A DNA stretch of 64,000 nt, taken from the NCBI GenBank assembly GCA_002118135.1, contig BDIU01000540.1:1-64000 (forward strand), in the 5' to 3' direction. Positions 33,201-42,800 of the stretch are shown here, piece by piece; positions within the stretch are counted from its first letter, which is position 1, and each line of letters opens with the position of its first letter. This DNA comes from Trebouxia sp. TZW2008 (lineage: Eukaryota; Chlorophyta; Trebouxiophyceae; Trebouxiales; Trebouxiaceae). Below the pieces are notes generated by a model. It did not search any database. It had not been told where the DNA came from and saw only the letters and a list, made by a program, of their open reading frames with translations. The position numbers and the translations under genes were made by a program.

Positions 33201-36200
33201 TTCGTGTAATGTTTCCCAGAGTTGATGCGTGACGCAGTGTATGTTCCCCAGAGTTCACTCAGAAGCTGGCTTGTTGGCGCAGCCGCACAAACGTGTTGCT
33301 ATAGCACACGACACTGCGCATGCTTTGCCAAGTAATGGCTCATCTGGTTTTCTTGAGCACAAACCGTCTACAAATCCTCTCAGTCAAGCTGACATTAGAT
33401 TTTGCTTGTAATTTTCTCAGGGCCCACTCTTGTGGTATTCTTAAGCCTGCAGTAAACACTTTCTTCTGCTTTGGGAACTCATTGCATTGTTCATTCTGTT
33501 TCCTGAGAGGAAGTGACACAGCATGTGTCTGAATGGCGTGCTGACCTTGTCTGTCTGTGCAGCCTGGAGTTGCCAGTGTCCATGCATCAATCCTTCAGAA
33601 GGCGCCGCATGGCGTCTCATTCTACATTCGTGATTACTCTGAGCTAGCCAGCATGAGGTTTGGCGATGCCAGGCGGCGCTTCAGCAACAGCATTCTGTGT
33701 GGCTGGGTTTCTGCTCATGACGGCTTGCCTCATCTCAACCCCAAGGATGACTACAAGTTCAAGCAAGGCGACAAGCAGATCTTCCTGTCCAACACAGGTG
33801 ATCCATCAGCATGACAGGATTTCATGCACCAAATGCATACTTACACATCGTGGCTGTGTTTCTGCGCATGTTGGCCTGCCTCATCTCAACCCCAAGGACG
33901 ATTACAAATTCAAGCAGGTTGACAAGCAGATCTTCCTGTCCAACACAGGTGATCCATCCGCATGACAGGATCTCATGAACCAAATGCATACTTACACATT
34001 GTGGCTGGGTTTCTGCCCATGTTGGCCTGCCTCATCTCAACCCCAAAGATGACCACAAGTTCAAGCAGGGTGACAAGCAGATCTTCCTGTCCAACACAGG
34101 TGATCCATCAGCATGACAGGATTTCATGCACCAAATGCATACGTACATGTTGTGGCTGAGTTTCTGCCCATGACGGCTTGCCTCATCTCAACCCCAAAGA
34201 TGACCACAAGTTCAAGCAGGGTGACAAGCAGATCTTCCTGTCCAACACAGATGATCCATCAGCATGACAGGATCTCATGCACCAAATGCATGAACCAAAT
34301 GCATACTTACACATCGTGGCTGGGTTTCTGCCCATGTTGGCCTGCCTCATCTCAACCCCAAGGACAGCTACAAGTTCAAGCAGGTTGACAAACAGATCTT
34401 CCTGTCCAACACAGGTGACCCTCATCATGCCACAAGATTCTACCCCGCCCAATTAAGCATACGCGGAACTGTGTATGACGCTGCACGCAACGTAATGCAT
34501 AGTGCATCACTAAGTTTCCAAAATAGCGCAGAGGCCTAGTCCGTGAGGAGCAAGCAATGTATGCTGATGGGAGCCTGCAGAATCTGGGCTGACATCATTT
34601 GGACATTCACCACTTCATTGGTGTCACTGCTGGCTGGTTGCATGCATGTAGCAGTGTTTGCCACCAGTATAGTTACACATGTTGGAGCTTCATACAGCTT
34701 CAGTTCCAGGCAGAGGCTTGGCACGCGAGCGCTATGCTTTGTGGAAGAGTACAGGGGGTACAGCAGCATATGGAACTAGTTTCACCATATGATTGCCATT
34801 GCAGACAGCTTAACAGCTGATGTCCTGCTCAACAGGACGATTTCTTTTTGCGTGAGGGCTGGCTCAGCACTGGTCTCTAACTTGACAACATGTGCTGCTA
34901 TTGCAGACAACTTCAGGCCAGGCGGAGGATTCGCTCTTGAGTACCATTGCTTCATGTGCAAGGGCTGCAGCAGCATCCTAGACAACATGTGCTCTGCCAT
35001 TGCAGACGACTCAGTTCATCAAATACAACAGCACATACAACAGCATCTTACAAGCCATTATGTTGCTGCAGACAGCTTCAGACCAGGCCAAGGTCTTGCT
35101 TGTGTGTACCACCGCTTCATGCATGCAGGCTACAGCAGCACCAGGGCAATTTCAGCAATTGAAACTTAGCCTTACAACTTACTCAATCATGTTTGTTGTT
35201 GATCAACAGCCCTTAGCAAGACCATATGTGTGATCAATTGCAGACAGCTTCAGACCAGGCCGAGGACTCGCTAGAGAGTACCACCGCTTCATGCATGAAG
35301 GCTACAACAGCATCCAGGACAACATGCCAGTACCTGAGCCTCAAGCCAAGAGCCTGGTGGTGGTGGGCTGGTGTGGTGACATTCAAGATTTGGTGGACAG
35401 TCTGAACCTGTTTGCCCCCTGCAAGACGACTGTCACTGTTCTGTGTGACTGCTGCCCAGACGTAAGAGTCTATAAATCGTAAAACAGAAAGTTGTGCAGG
35501 CTTTAGCAGGCCAGACATGCTTGCACAACAGCCAGTCCTGTAAGCATAGACACTTCACGTCGACACTGATATGGTCAGTGACTGTCATTCAAGCTTGAGT
35601 CTGTTTTGTAGCCTGAGAGGATAGTGGAGAAAAGCACTGTGTTCATACAGCACAAAACATTTTGTTTGACATCGAATGTACTGAATATGGCAGAATGGTC
35701 AAGTCTTTGATGTATGCAATGACTGGCAGCTGTAAACATGCAGTGTAGCTCTGATTTGAGCACCCAGCAAATAGCATTAGGGCTTCATTAGGCTCTAATG
35801 GCTGCAGCAGGCAGCGGACTACAATTATTATGTGTCTCTGTCGATGGCGCGAATATGCCATAACATACTCCCATCATGTGCAGAACTGGCCAGAGGATGT
35901 GGACAATCAGGTCACCTTCCGCTACTTATGTGGCAATGTGGACCACTCAGGAGCTTTGGAAGAGGCTGGTGTCACTGATGCTGATGCCATCATCATCGGC
36001 CCTGCAGATGACCTTCCAGACAATGAGGTGAGACTGCGTTCCTTAGCTGGCACTGTATGTAAGACAGGCATCTTGTGAGTCGCATTTGGCTTTGGTGCAT
36101 TGTGCAGCGGCAATGTGGACTGTTCAGAGTCCCTTGAAGAGGCTGGTGTCACCCATAGATATGATAGCTGATGCTATCATCATGGGCCCTGCAGTTGACC

Positions 36201-38938
36201 CTCCAAACGATGAGGCGAGCCTGGATTCCTGAGTCTGAGTTTGGTTGGCTGCAGTGTAAACAATGACGTGGAAGCCTGGGCAGTCTCGTGTTGCCATATC
36301 TTTCTGCTTAAATTCCTGCCCTGACTTTTTCTGTATGCCATCTGCCATCTACCAATTTGATTGCACCTGCAGCATTATGTGCCCTGCAAACGACCTGCCA
36401 GAACCGAGTTGAGTCTGCTGTCTTGTATTTGCAGTCTAGTTCTGCTTCCATTCGCTCCGCTTCTCATCCTGGCATCGCAATGCCGCAACTGCAGCATCAC
36501 AAGTCCTGTGGATGACCTGCCAGCCAATATGGTGGATCTGAATCATCATCCAATTTTATCTGTGCTGCTTAGCTAGGAACACAATAGGTCAGATTTGGGT
36601 TCCTACCCTGGACTGTAGCTTGAGATCAGACAATTGCATAAAGCATGCAGTGCATTTGAGTGCTGCTGCATGAAATGCAGCAGCGGTCCTGGACTCATTG
36701 CTGCTGCCATCAAACAGCCTTGCACAATCTACACGCCTGCCGGCTGATGCATGCTGCCTCTTCTCCTGCCATGATTTGACAGCCACAGCTTGACCGCTGC
36801 TTGGTATAGAAAAGCTCGCTTTCATCAGACCCACAAGCTTGATGGCTGCATGTTGGCTGCTGACATACTTGGGAGCTCATACGTAGCAAGCAGGAGCTCC
36901 CCAAGTCTTCAGCAGCCAACATGCAGCAATCGACCCGTGGGTGTGTTGCAGGTGAACTTTGGCAGCTCTGGCAGGTACACTGACAGCTGTTATGCTTCCT
37001 CAATTGCACCCACAAGCTCAATGGCGGCATGCAGATGGCTGTTGGTCTTCTGCAAGGGAACATTGCACTCAGCACGTGCTGTCTGATGAGGCAGCTGCTC
37101 TGCTTGTCTGATGCGTCCTGTGTCTGCTGCTGATGCTCATCTGCATCTTGGCTGGCACGCCTGTTCAGGACTTGGCAGTCAAAACTTGACAGCTACCCTG
37201 CTTGGCATCAGACCTACCAGCTTGATTGCAGCATCTTGGCTGCTGACATACTTGGGAGCCAATCTGCAGCAGCATGCTGATGCAATCAAGTCGGTGGAGC
37301 GTTGGCCAGTCTATTGACAGCTGTTGTGCCACTCAAGCCATACACACAAGCTCATTTGCGGCATGCTTTTGCATGTATGACAGACATTGCAAAAGATTGT
37401 GTGGTCTATTTGTAGGCCGATGCCAGTCTGCTGTCCAGCATCATCATGGTGCAAGACTTACTCATAGAGGCCCAGCGCCCCCGCTCCCACCCCGTGCACG
37501 TGGTGGGGGTGGTCAGGTGCCCCCAGACCGTCAAGGTGGCCAACTACATGGTGCGGGACCTGGGTCAAGGCACCATGACAGCTGAGCTGCTGCAACCTGA
37601 TGAGCTGGTGTCTGGACTCATGGCTCAGGTGTGTGACGTTTTGAGTTGCTGCCCATCAGTGCATTATGATCAGGATAGCCAACTACATGGTGCGGGATCT
37701 AGCCCTAGGCACTATGACTGCTGAGCTGCTGCAAACTGACGAGCTGGCGTCTGGCTTTATGGCTCAGGTGCATGTGGTTTTCACGAAGTGCTTTCTGTTT
37801 GTGTGTCGTGACCAGAGTGGCCACCTACATGGTGCAGGACCTGGGTCAAGGCACCATGACTGCTAACTGCTGCAACCCAACGAGCTGGTGTCTGCATTTA
37901 TGGCTCAGGTGATTGAATTTTGCGGTGGTAGTCTCAGGCACGCAGCAAATTCTGCATGTGACGGTCATGTGATGTTTGGCTGTTGCATATCAGTGATGTT
38001 CGAGTGCCCCTGCCACAAGTATGAGCTACTCAAGTACATTCTGGAGTAGATGGTCCTGCTTGAGGTTGTTGTTTGCTCAAACCTACAGCTGCTTATGTGC
38101 GTCTAGTTGTGCTATCACAGACTTCATTCATGGATGACACAATATCAATATCTGCAGGTGGCATCTGAGCCGACATTGGCGCCTCTGTTGTCAGAGCTGA
38201 TTCACAACACAGAACGGCAGGAGATGTGGCTCAGGCAGCCTGCTGACTATCGCCTCATGAAGTCTATGGTTGATGAGGTTCTATGAATGCGAGGCTGGTT
38301 TCAAACATGTCTACAACTGACTGCAGGTGACGTCTGAGCCAACTTTGGCGCCTTTGCTGTCAGAGCTGATTCACAGCACAGAAGGGCAAGAGATGAGGCT
38401 CAGGCAGCCTGCTGACTACCACATTCATGACCTCAAGAAGACCTCCTTTGCTGAGGTAGTTGAGTATGCCCGCACCAAGAAGGAGACAGCTATTGGGTGA
38501 GATGTCTGGTCTTGTCTACAAAAGTTTTAGCAGCTTTGCACACACAAATTTGGACATATGTGGGTACAGAAACAGAAGCTAGAACAAAGCCTAGGTACAT
38601 GGTGCCTAGTTGTAAGCCTGTGATATAGGTGGCAGCACTCAAGGGCTGTAGCTTGTCCAGTTTTTCAGCTGGCACTACTGCAGGTCCGACATACGTAGTT
38701 GTCTGCCTGTGATGTGATTAGCAGCTGCTGTCTAGGGCTGCATGCAAGAGCGTCTGGTCTTACAATACTCTTCACATCTAATTTGCCATCACCTGCCCTG
38801 ATACGCTCTCAACTAACTAAGTTTGTTTGCTGCTGCAGCTATGTCTCTGCTCAAGGAGAGTTGTTTCTGGCGCCTGAGGCTGGTCACAAGCATGTCTACC
38901 GTAACACAGACCATGTGGTCGTGATTGCACAAGAGTGA
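27265..38938 (+). CDS. CASTOR/POLLUX-type ion channel, plastid-envelope (PEC)-like
   Basis: Fifteen exons: 27265-27324, 27403-27972, 28221-28324, 28735-28898, 29427-29554, 30130-30320, 30766-31003, 31549-31644, 32947-33072, 33563-33797, 35244-35461, 35884-36027, 37416-37628, 38327-38496, 38839-38938. All phases fit, giving 918 aa. The first about 80 residues are Ser/Thr/Ala/Arg-rich, like a plastid transit peptide. A first membrane helix (SLFVFALPAVLVFGEL, ~260-275), a pore-loop-like segment and a second helix (FLLGTFTFAVVLGVVSDDIS, ~315-335) are followed by the RCK-type start RSGNYPVM-KDHILVLNWN. VVIMSERDK, KSLVVVGWCGDIQDLVDSL (second RCK, ~680) and a C-terminal AIGYVSAQGELFLAP...HVVVIAQE complete the family pattern. 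Known members are cation channels of the nuclear envelope or, for PEC1/2, the plastid envelope. The transit-like N-terminus favours the latter. The intron after 28324 has a GC donor (AG|GCAAGT). Confidence 0.85.
28041..28135 (+). repeat. Displaced copy of the channel TM1 exon
   Basis: This stretch in intron 2 resembles exon 28735-28898 (QNTLYGRIALL and LFAFAASAVLGAAEML against SNTVVKVGSLFVFALPAVLVFGEL) but needs a frame change in the middle. It lies beyond an intervening exon, unlike the other echoes. Alternatively it is a remnant of a second membrane segment. Confidence 0.5.
28955..29075 (+). repeat. Donor-side echo of the TM1 exon
   Basis: CTATATGCTGCTCACGATGCCA repeats the exon end CTCTGTGCTGCTCATGATCCCA, and downstream GCATGTTCAGCATTGCATCT repeats the intron start. 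The donor is lost. Confidence 0.65.
30025..30090 (+). repeat. Acceptor-side echo of exon 30130-30320
   Basis: TTGCAGGCAATTTGCAGCGGCAACTACCCTGTCATGGA precedes the real CACAG|GCCATACGTAGTGGCAACTACC by about 100 bp, keeping CAG|GC and the SGNYPVM codons. Confidence 0.8.
30620..30700 (+). repeat. Acceptor-side echo of exon 30766-31003
   Basis: CTCAG|GGCATTTGTGATCGTGTCAG and following codons (VSEKDQRTVDADIQ) repeat the real start CAG|GGCGGTCGTGATC (MSERDKSAMDADVQ). It is well preserved for about 65 bp. Confidence 0.85.
31130..31240 (+). repeat. Donor-side echo of exon 30766-31003
   Basis: GTAGCACTGTCATCCTCATG ... GGCGGCATCAG|GTTGATG repeats the real exon end and its CAG|GTTGGT donor. One indel breaks the frame. 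Confidence 0.85.
32291..32315 (+). mobile_element. LINE 3'-tail relic A
   Basis: Contains CGAGACAAGGCTTGTGCC followed by ACACATA. The same string ends the LINE fragment at 56.6 kb. It is followed by CATCATCATC-rich sequence. Confidence 0.5.
32395..32885 (+). repeat. Three acceptor-side echoes of exon 32947-33072
   Basis: The real junction GTGCAG|GCTCCTGAGGACGG is preceded by copies near 32408, 32590 and 32819. The last two keep GTGCAG exactly and all keep GCTCCTGAGGAC. The nearest copy is the best preserved (AAGAGGGTCATCACAGAG). Confidence 0.9.
33798..34430 (+). repeat. 151-bp tandem array of the donor edge of exon 33563-33797
   Basis: The exon end (CTCATCTCAACCCCAAGG ... TTCCTGTCCAACACAG) and start of the intron (GTGATCC) recur with junctions at 33949, 34100, 34251 and about 34414 after the real one at 33798, with 151-bp spacing for the first three. 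Three of the four copies keep CAG|GTGA; in the one at 34251 the donor reads CAGATGA. Confidence 0.95.
34800..35160 (+). repeat. Acceptor-side echoes of exon 35244-35461
   Basis: The junction TTGCAG|ACAGCTTCAGACCAGGC has upstream copies at about 34906 (ATTGCAG|ACAACTTCAGGCCAGGC) and 35069 (CTGCAG|ACAGCTTCAGACCAGGC), with shorter traces near 34800 and 35004. Confidence 0.9.
36105..36545 (+). repeat. Donor-side echoes of exon 35884-36027
   Basis: Three increasingly decayed copies: 36105-36225 (GGCAATGTGGACTGTTCAG ... GATGAG|GCGAG), about 36370-36415 and about 36480-36545. Each repeats the CCTGCAGATGACCTTCCAG segment. The donor GT is mutated in the first copy. Confidence 0.8.
36828..36944. repeat. 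Imperfect inverted repeat, about 50-bp arms
   Basis: The arm at 36828-36878 (containing GCTGCATGTTGGCTGCTGA) and its complement at 36893-36944 (TCAGCAGCCAACATGCAGC) are separated by about 14 bp and could form a long hairpin in the pre-mRNA. Direct partial copies of the left arm occur at about 37005, 37210-37262 and 37340. Confidence 0.85.
37668..37910 (+). repeat. Two donor-side echoes of exon 37416-37628
   Basis: Both repeat GCCAACTACATGGTGCGGGA through ATGGCTCAG|GTG, ending at 37768 and about 37909 and keeping CAG|GTG. Confidence 0.9.
38158..38286 (+). repeat. Duplicated exon upstream of 38327-38496
   Basis: It starts after TCTGCAG and encodes ASEPTLAPLLSELIH and RQPADY as the real exon does. 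It diverges after about 110 bp and meets a stop soon after GATGAG|GTTCTA. It is the best-preserved acceptor echo in the window, so an alternative exon cannot be excluded. Confidence 0.8.
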
Positions 38939-39848
38939 TGACTGTGACCCTAAGTACAGACAGTCACTGCCATATCACTCCAGTACTGAGGGTCGTTCTG
39001 CAATTGGGGCAATCTTTCCTGGGTGTTTCAGTTCAGGTCTGCTGCAGTGCTTATTGCCTTGTCAGCAGTGTATATTGCTATCTACTATTGCTTTGCTTGA
39101 TCTTTCGCTTGTAGACTTGGATCCGAGTCATGTCACACGGCTTTGAAATATAGAATTTTTATCTTTTTGGTGTTTTAGTTGTCTTTGCTTTGCCTATTTG
39201 TCTACAGAGAATGACTGCATGGTGTTGTTTGCAACGAGAAGCCTGCAGCTTGGCAATGTTTCAGACTAACACTATTGTTTTAGAGACCGATTTGATAAGA
39301 TTTGACGTTTCTGCAGTGTGTCATCTCAGCGGGTGCAACCCTTCTGTTGTATTTGTTGTTGCACAAGAGCCAGTGTATGCTGTTCTGTAATCAATCACAC
39401 TGTTCAGTACGTGGATACATGACCACCCTACGAAGTGTTCACTGGCGTGCGATGCATGGCCTATCTTGCTAGATGTTGAGACAGCAAGGTAATCTTTGTG
39501 GCACAACAGCAGAATGTTACATTAGAGTCAATGTGATTCAGAATAAGGCTGGTTTTGCAACGAAAGATGTGTCACACTGTCAAACATCATGTCATTGGTA
39601 GAGCACAACATAGCTACAGAACAGATGTTCGGCAAACACTCACTCGCTGCTTGCAAACAAATTGTTATACGTGTGCCAATTCAGAGCTGATTGAGCAAGA
39701 TTGTTCTGGAAACAAGCAGAGGCAAAGACCACATGAAAACTAAACAGCAATGTTTTATCTAAATGCGTGAATCTGGTAGTCTGAAGCTTGCTCGCCACGA
39801 ATTTAACTAGTGCTTGTCTACCAGCATGCAAAGCACAGGAAGTCTGTC
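38939..39848. other. Convergent intergenic region, nothing recognised
   Basis: It contains the 3' flanks of the channel and CCCH genes. The nearest TGTAA-type strings (about 39387 + and 39516 -) are over 300 bp from the stops. Confidence 0.4.
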
Positions 39849-42800
39849 TCAGCCCAGGGCATCTAGTTCCCGCATTGTGGCCTCATCATCAAAGTCATCA
39901 TCATACAGTACATCATCCGCATCACCACCAAACGCATCAACCTGCACAGCACAGCGTACACTCTCCCACTGCAATTTGGGTTTTGCAGCAGCAAGCACTG
40001 CATCGAAAGCACGCTTATCACTTCTGATGCTTATCGCAGCAAGTGAAGCCTGATGCATGTAGCTGCAGAAAGAGGCTCTAGCCTGCTCTAAGACAATGCC
40101 ATGCCAGCTCTTAATGTGGTAACAAGGGCATGAGCAACAACGCATTCACTTTTGACTTACCTCTCCCATATCTTGCAAGCCTGTCACTTCCGCAAATGCA
40201 CTACTGGTGTCAGCCTGCTGCAGATCAAGAGCAGAATCTGGTTGCAGCTGACCAGCCGCATCATTGGCAGCCTCCTGGTCATGCTGAGCTGCAGCAACCT
40301 GGTTATGCTGCTGTGAGTGCTGCTGTGCATGCTGCTGCGGCTGCTGCTGCAGCTGCTGTGAGTGCTGCTGCTGTGGCGCTTGACTCAGAATTGCAGGCTC
40401 AATGGCAGCCTACACAGCACAGACAGGTCGCAAGACATGCATGGTTGTGCAGTCTCATACAGGGTGCAGCAAGGACAGCTGTACACATGTCGTCTGGACA
40501 GCAAAGGCATTGCCAGGTTGCGCTCACACAACCAAGCATTGTGATTTGAAAGCATTCATAGCCAATAGTTGGCAATTGAAATGAGGACAATGACCACTGT
40601 GCACAACAAGTGCAACTAAAGCTACTCCAAGTAAATGCCATCCTATATATGTCAGACAGGCAACAGAGTAGGAAAGCTCAGAGTTCAACCTGAAGCTCTG
40701 CGGAGTCAGGCTGAGCCTTGATGCGCTTGGAAGGTGACACTTCTGATGTGCCAGCATCAGCAGCAGCAGCTGAGGCAGCTTCCAAGGCAGGTGACGCTGC
40801 ATCAGACGCCTTGCGCTTGCTGATGTTGGCTCTGCTTTCCTGCAGTCAATACGAACATTCAGTCTTTGCACCTTCTGCCTGCAAATGCTACTTTGCAGCC
40901 TTTATTTGCAATTACGTCCATTTTGTGATGCTCAGAGCAAGCTGGCCTTGCGAGACAAGACTTGTGCCACACACATTTGAAAATCATCTGTAAAGTGTGA
41001 TAACAATAACTATGATTGATTGCAATGCCCAGGTCTGATGTTGGTCCGCAAAGAGCCTAAGGCAGCATGAGTGCGGTGACTTGTTTGCTAAAAGTTGGAG
41101 TGCGATTGGCAAAGAGCAGGAGGCAAGAAAGAGATGCTGCCAAGCTGCACTGCAGCATGCTTGGTCAGGAGCAGTAGCCAGCAGTTTGCATCCTTTGCTG
41201 CCGTTGATGCCGCTGCGTCTGTCAGACACAGTGCCACTTCATATGATGACTGGTTTGCTAGAAGTTGCAGGTCAACAGGCAAAGGGCTGCTGACCTGCAG
41301 TGCCTCTTCTCTCTGGGAAGCAGTGGGGGGCTGCCATGTAATCCTCTGCCTGCCCCTCTTGTCAGTGCCGCCTGTGGACTGCTCTGAGCTGAGCGCCACG
41401 CCAGCTGTGCTTCCTGCAGTGCTCACACAACCCTGTTAGAAGAACAGACAGGTATGGTGAAGCACCTCTGCTTGAGCATGACAGGAGGTTGCTGCCGCGT
41501 AATCCTCTGCCTGCCCCTCTTGTCAGAGTCTTGTCTTGCCGCCTGTGGACTGCTCTGAACTGGACGTTGCACCAGCTGTGCTTCCTGCAGTGGTCACACA
41601 ACGGGTTTGGCCAGGAACACAGGATTGCTGCAATGGTCATGCACGCCTGTTTGGGCAAGTAAGGGGATTGCTCTCTGCAAACTTTGCCTGTCCCTCTTGT
41701 CAGTGCCGCCTGCGGACTGCTCTGAGCTGGGTGTTGCACCAGCTGTGCTTCCTGCAGTGGGAACGCGTCCCTGCTTAGCCAGGACGGCAGACTGTTGGGG
41801 AGGAACTCAGGCTCATGCAAACACTGCTGCATGCACCAGAGACCAGTTGATGCACAGTCGCAGGGTAAATGACTTTGCAAACAAGTTCACTCCTGACACC
41901 ATACTCACCACTGTGCACAACATATGCTTTGCAGAGCTGGATTGATGAATGCAGCGATTCACTCACCAGCAGCAGAAGTGGCAATGGGGGTGGCTGCTGT
42001 AGGGGCAGGGGTCTGTGAGGGGGTGGATGCCTCAGCAGAGGGCTTCAGGCGTGTGTGCATAGCAGTGAAAGGCTGCAGTGAGGGGCGCTTGGCCCTTGGG
42101 GCTGCTGCTGGGGTGGAGGTGGGGGTGCTGCTGGGGGTGGGTCTGCCCAGTCGCTCCAAAGCTGACTTCCTGCATAGCCAGCAGATCAGATCAGCTTCCA
42201 AATTCAGGGTCAGTCAGAGGATTGCAAGGGTGAGGATGGGTTTGTTTGGTGTAGAGGCGGGAGTGGGGCGGGGGAGGGGGTAGGGAAGGGAGTGGGAGGG
42301 GTCCTCCACTTGCCAGGGGTGCTGGAAAGACAGGTGGGAGGCTGCTGCTTCAGTGCCCTTGACTGTCAAGACAAAACCGCAGGGTAGCTTTTGCTACAGG
42401 AGCATGAAGACACGTGTAATGGAAAGTTGACAAGGTAATATGCAGAAAGCCTGCTTGCTGTCGAGCCAACGCTGCAATTGTTGATGCATGTGCGCATGCT
42501 GTGCAATCATTCCAGATCAAGACTTGCCATGTTGGCTGATTGCAATCAGGAAGCTGAAGGAATTCACCTGTTGCCATTAGCCTCTGGAGGTGCTGTTGAA
42601 CTGAACTTGGGGGCTTGACTTGGGGTGCCCCCCTTGGACCCCCTGTTGAGTGCAACCACCCTCCTCTGTGCAATGCTGGTGGGCTGCAGTTCTGGTCCAC
42701 CAGACGCAGCCAAGGGTTTGACCAATTCTGCCTCCTTTCTGCCAACCCTAGCCTTGGCGGCTGCGGTCTGGACCAGTAGGTCTCTGGCATCCCTAGGGCG

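Noticed and set aside
33798..34430. Four additional exons of the channel gene
   Set aside because: Each copy contains only the exon end, has no acceptor of its own in the right place, and inclusion would break the phase to exon 35244; treated as echoes.
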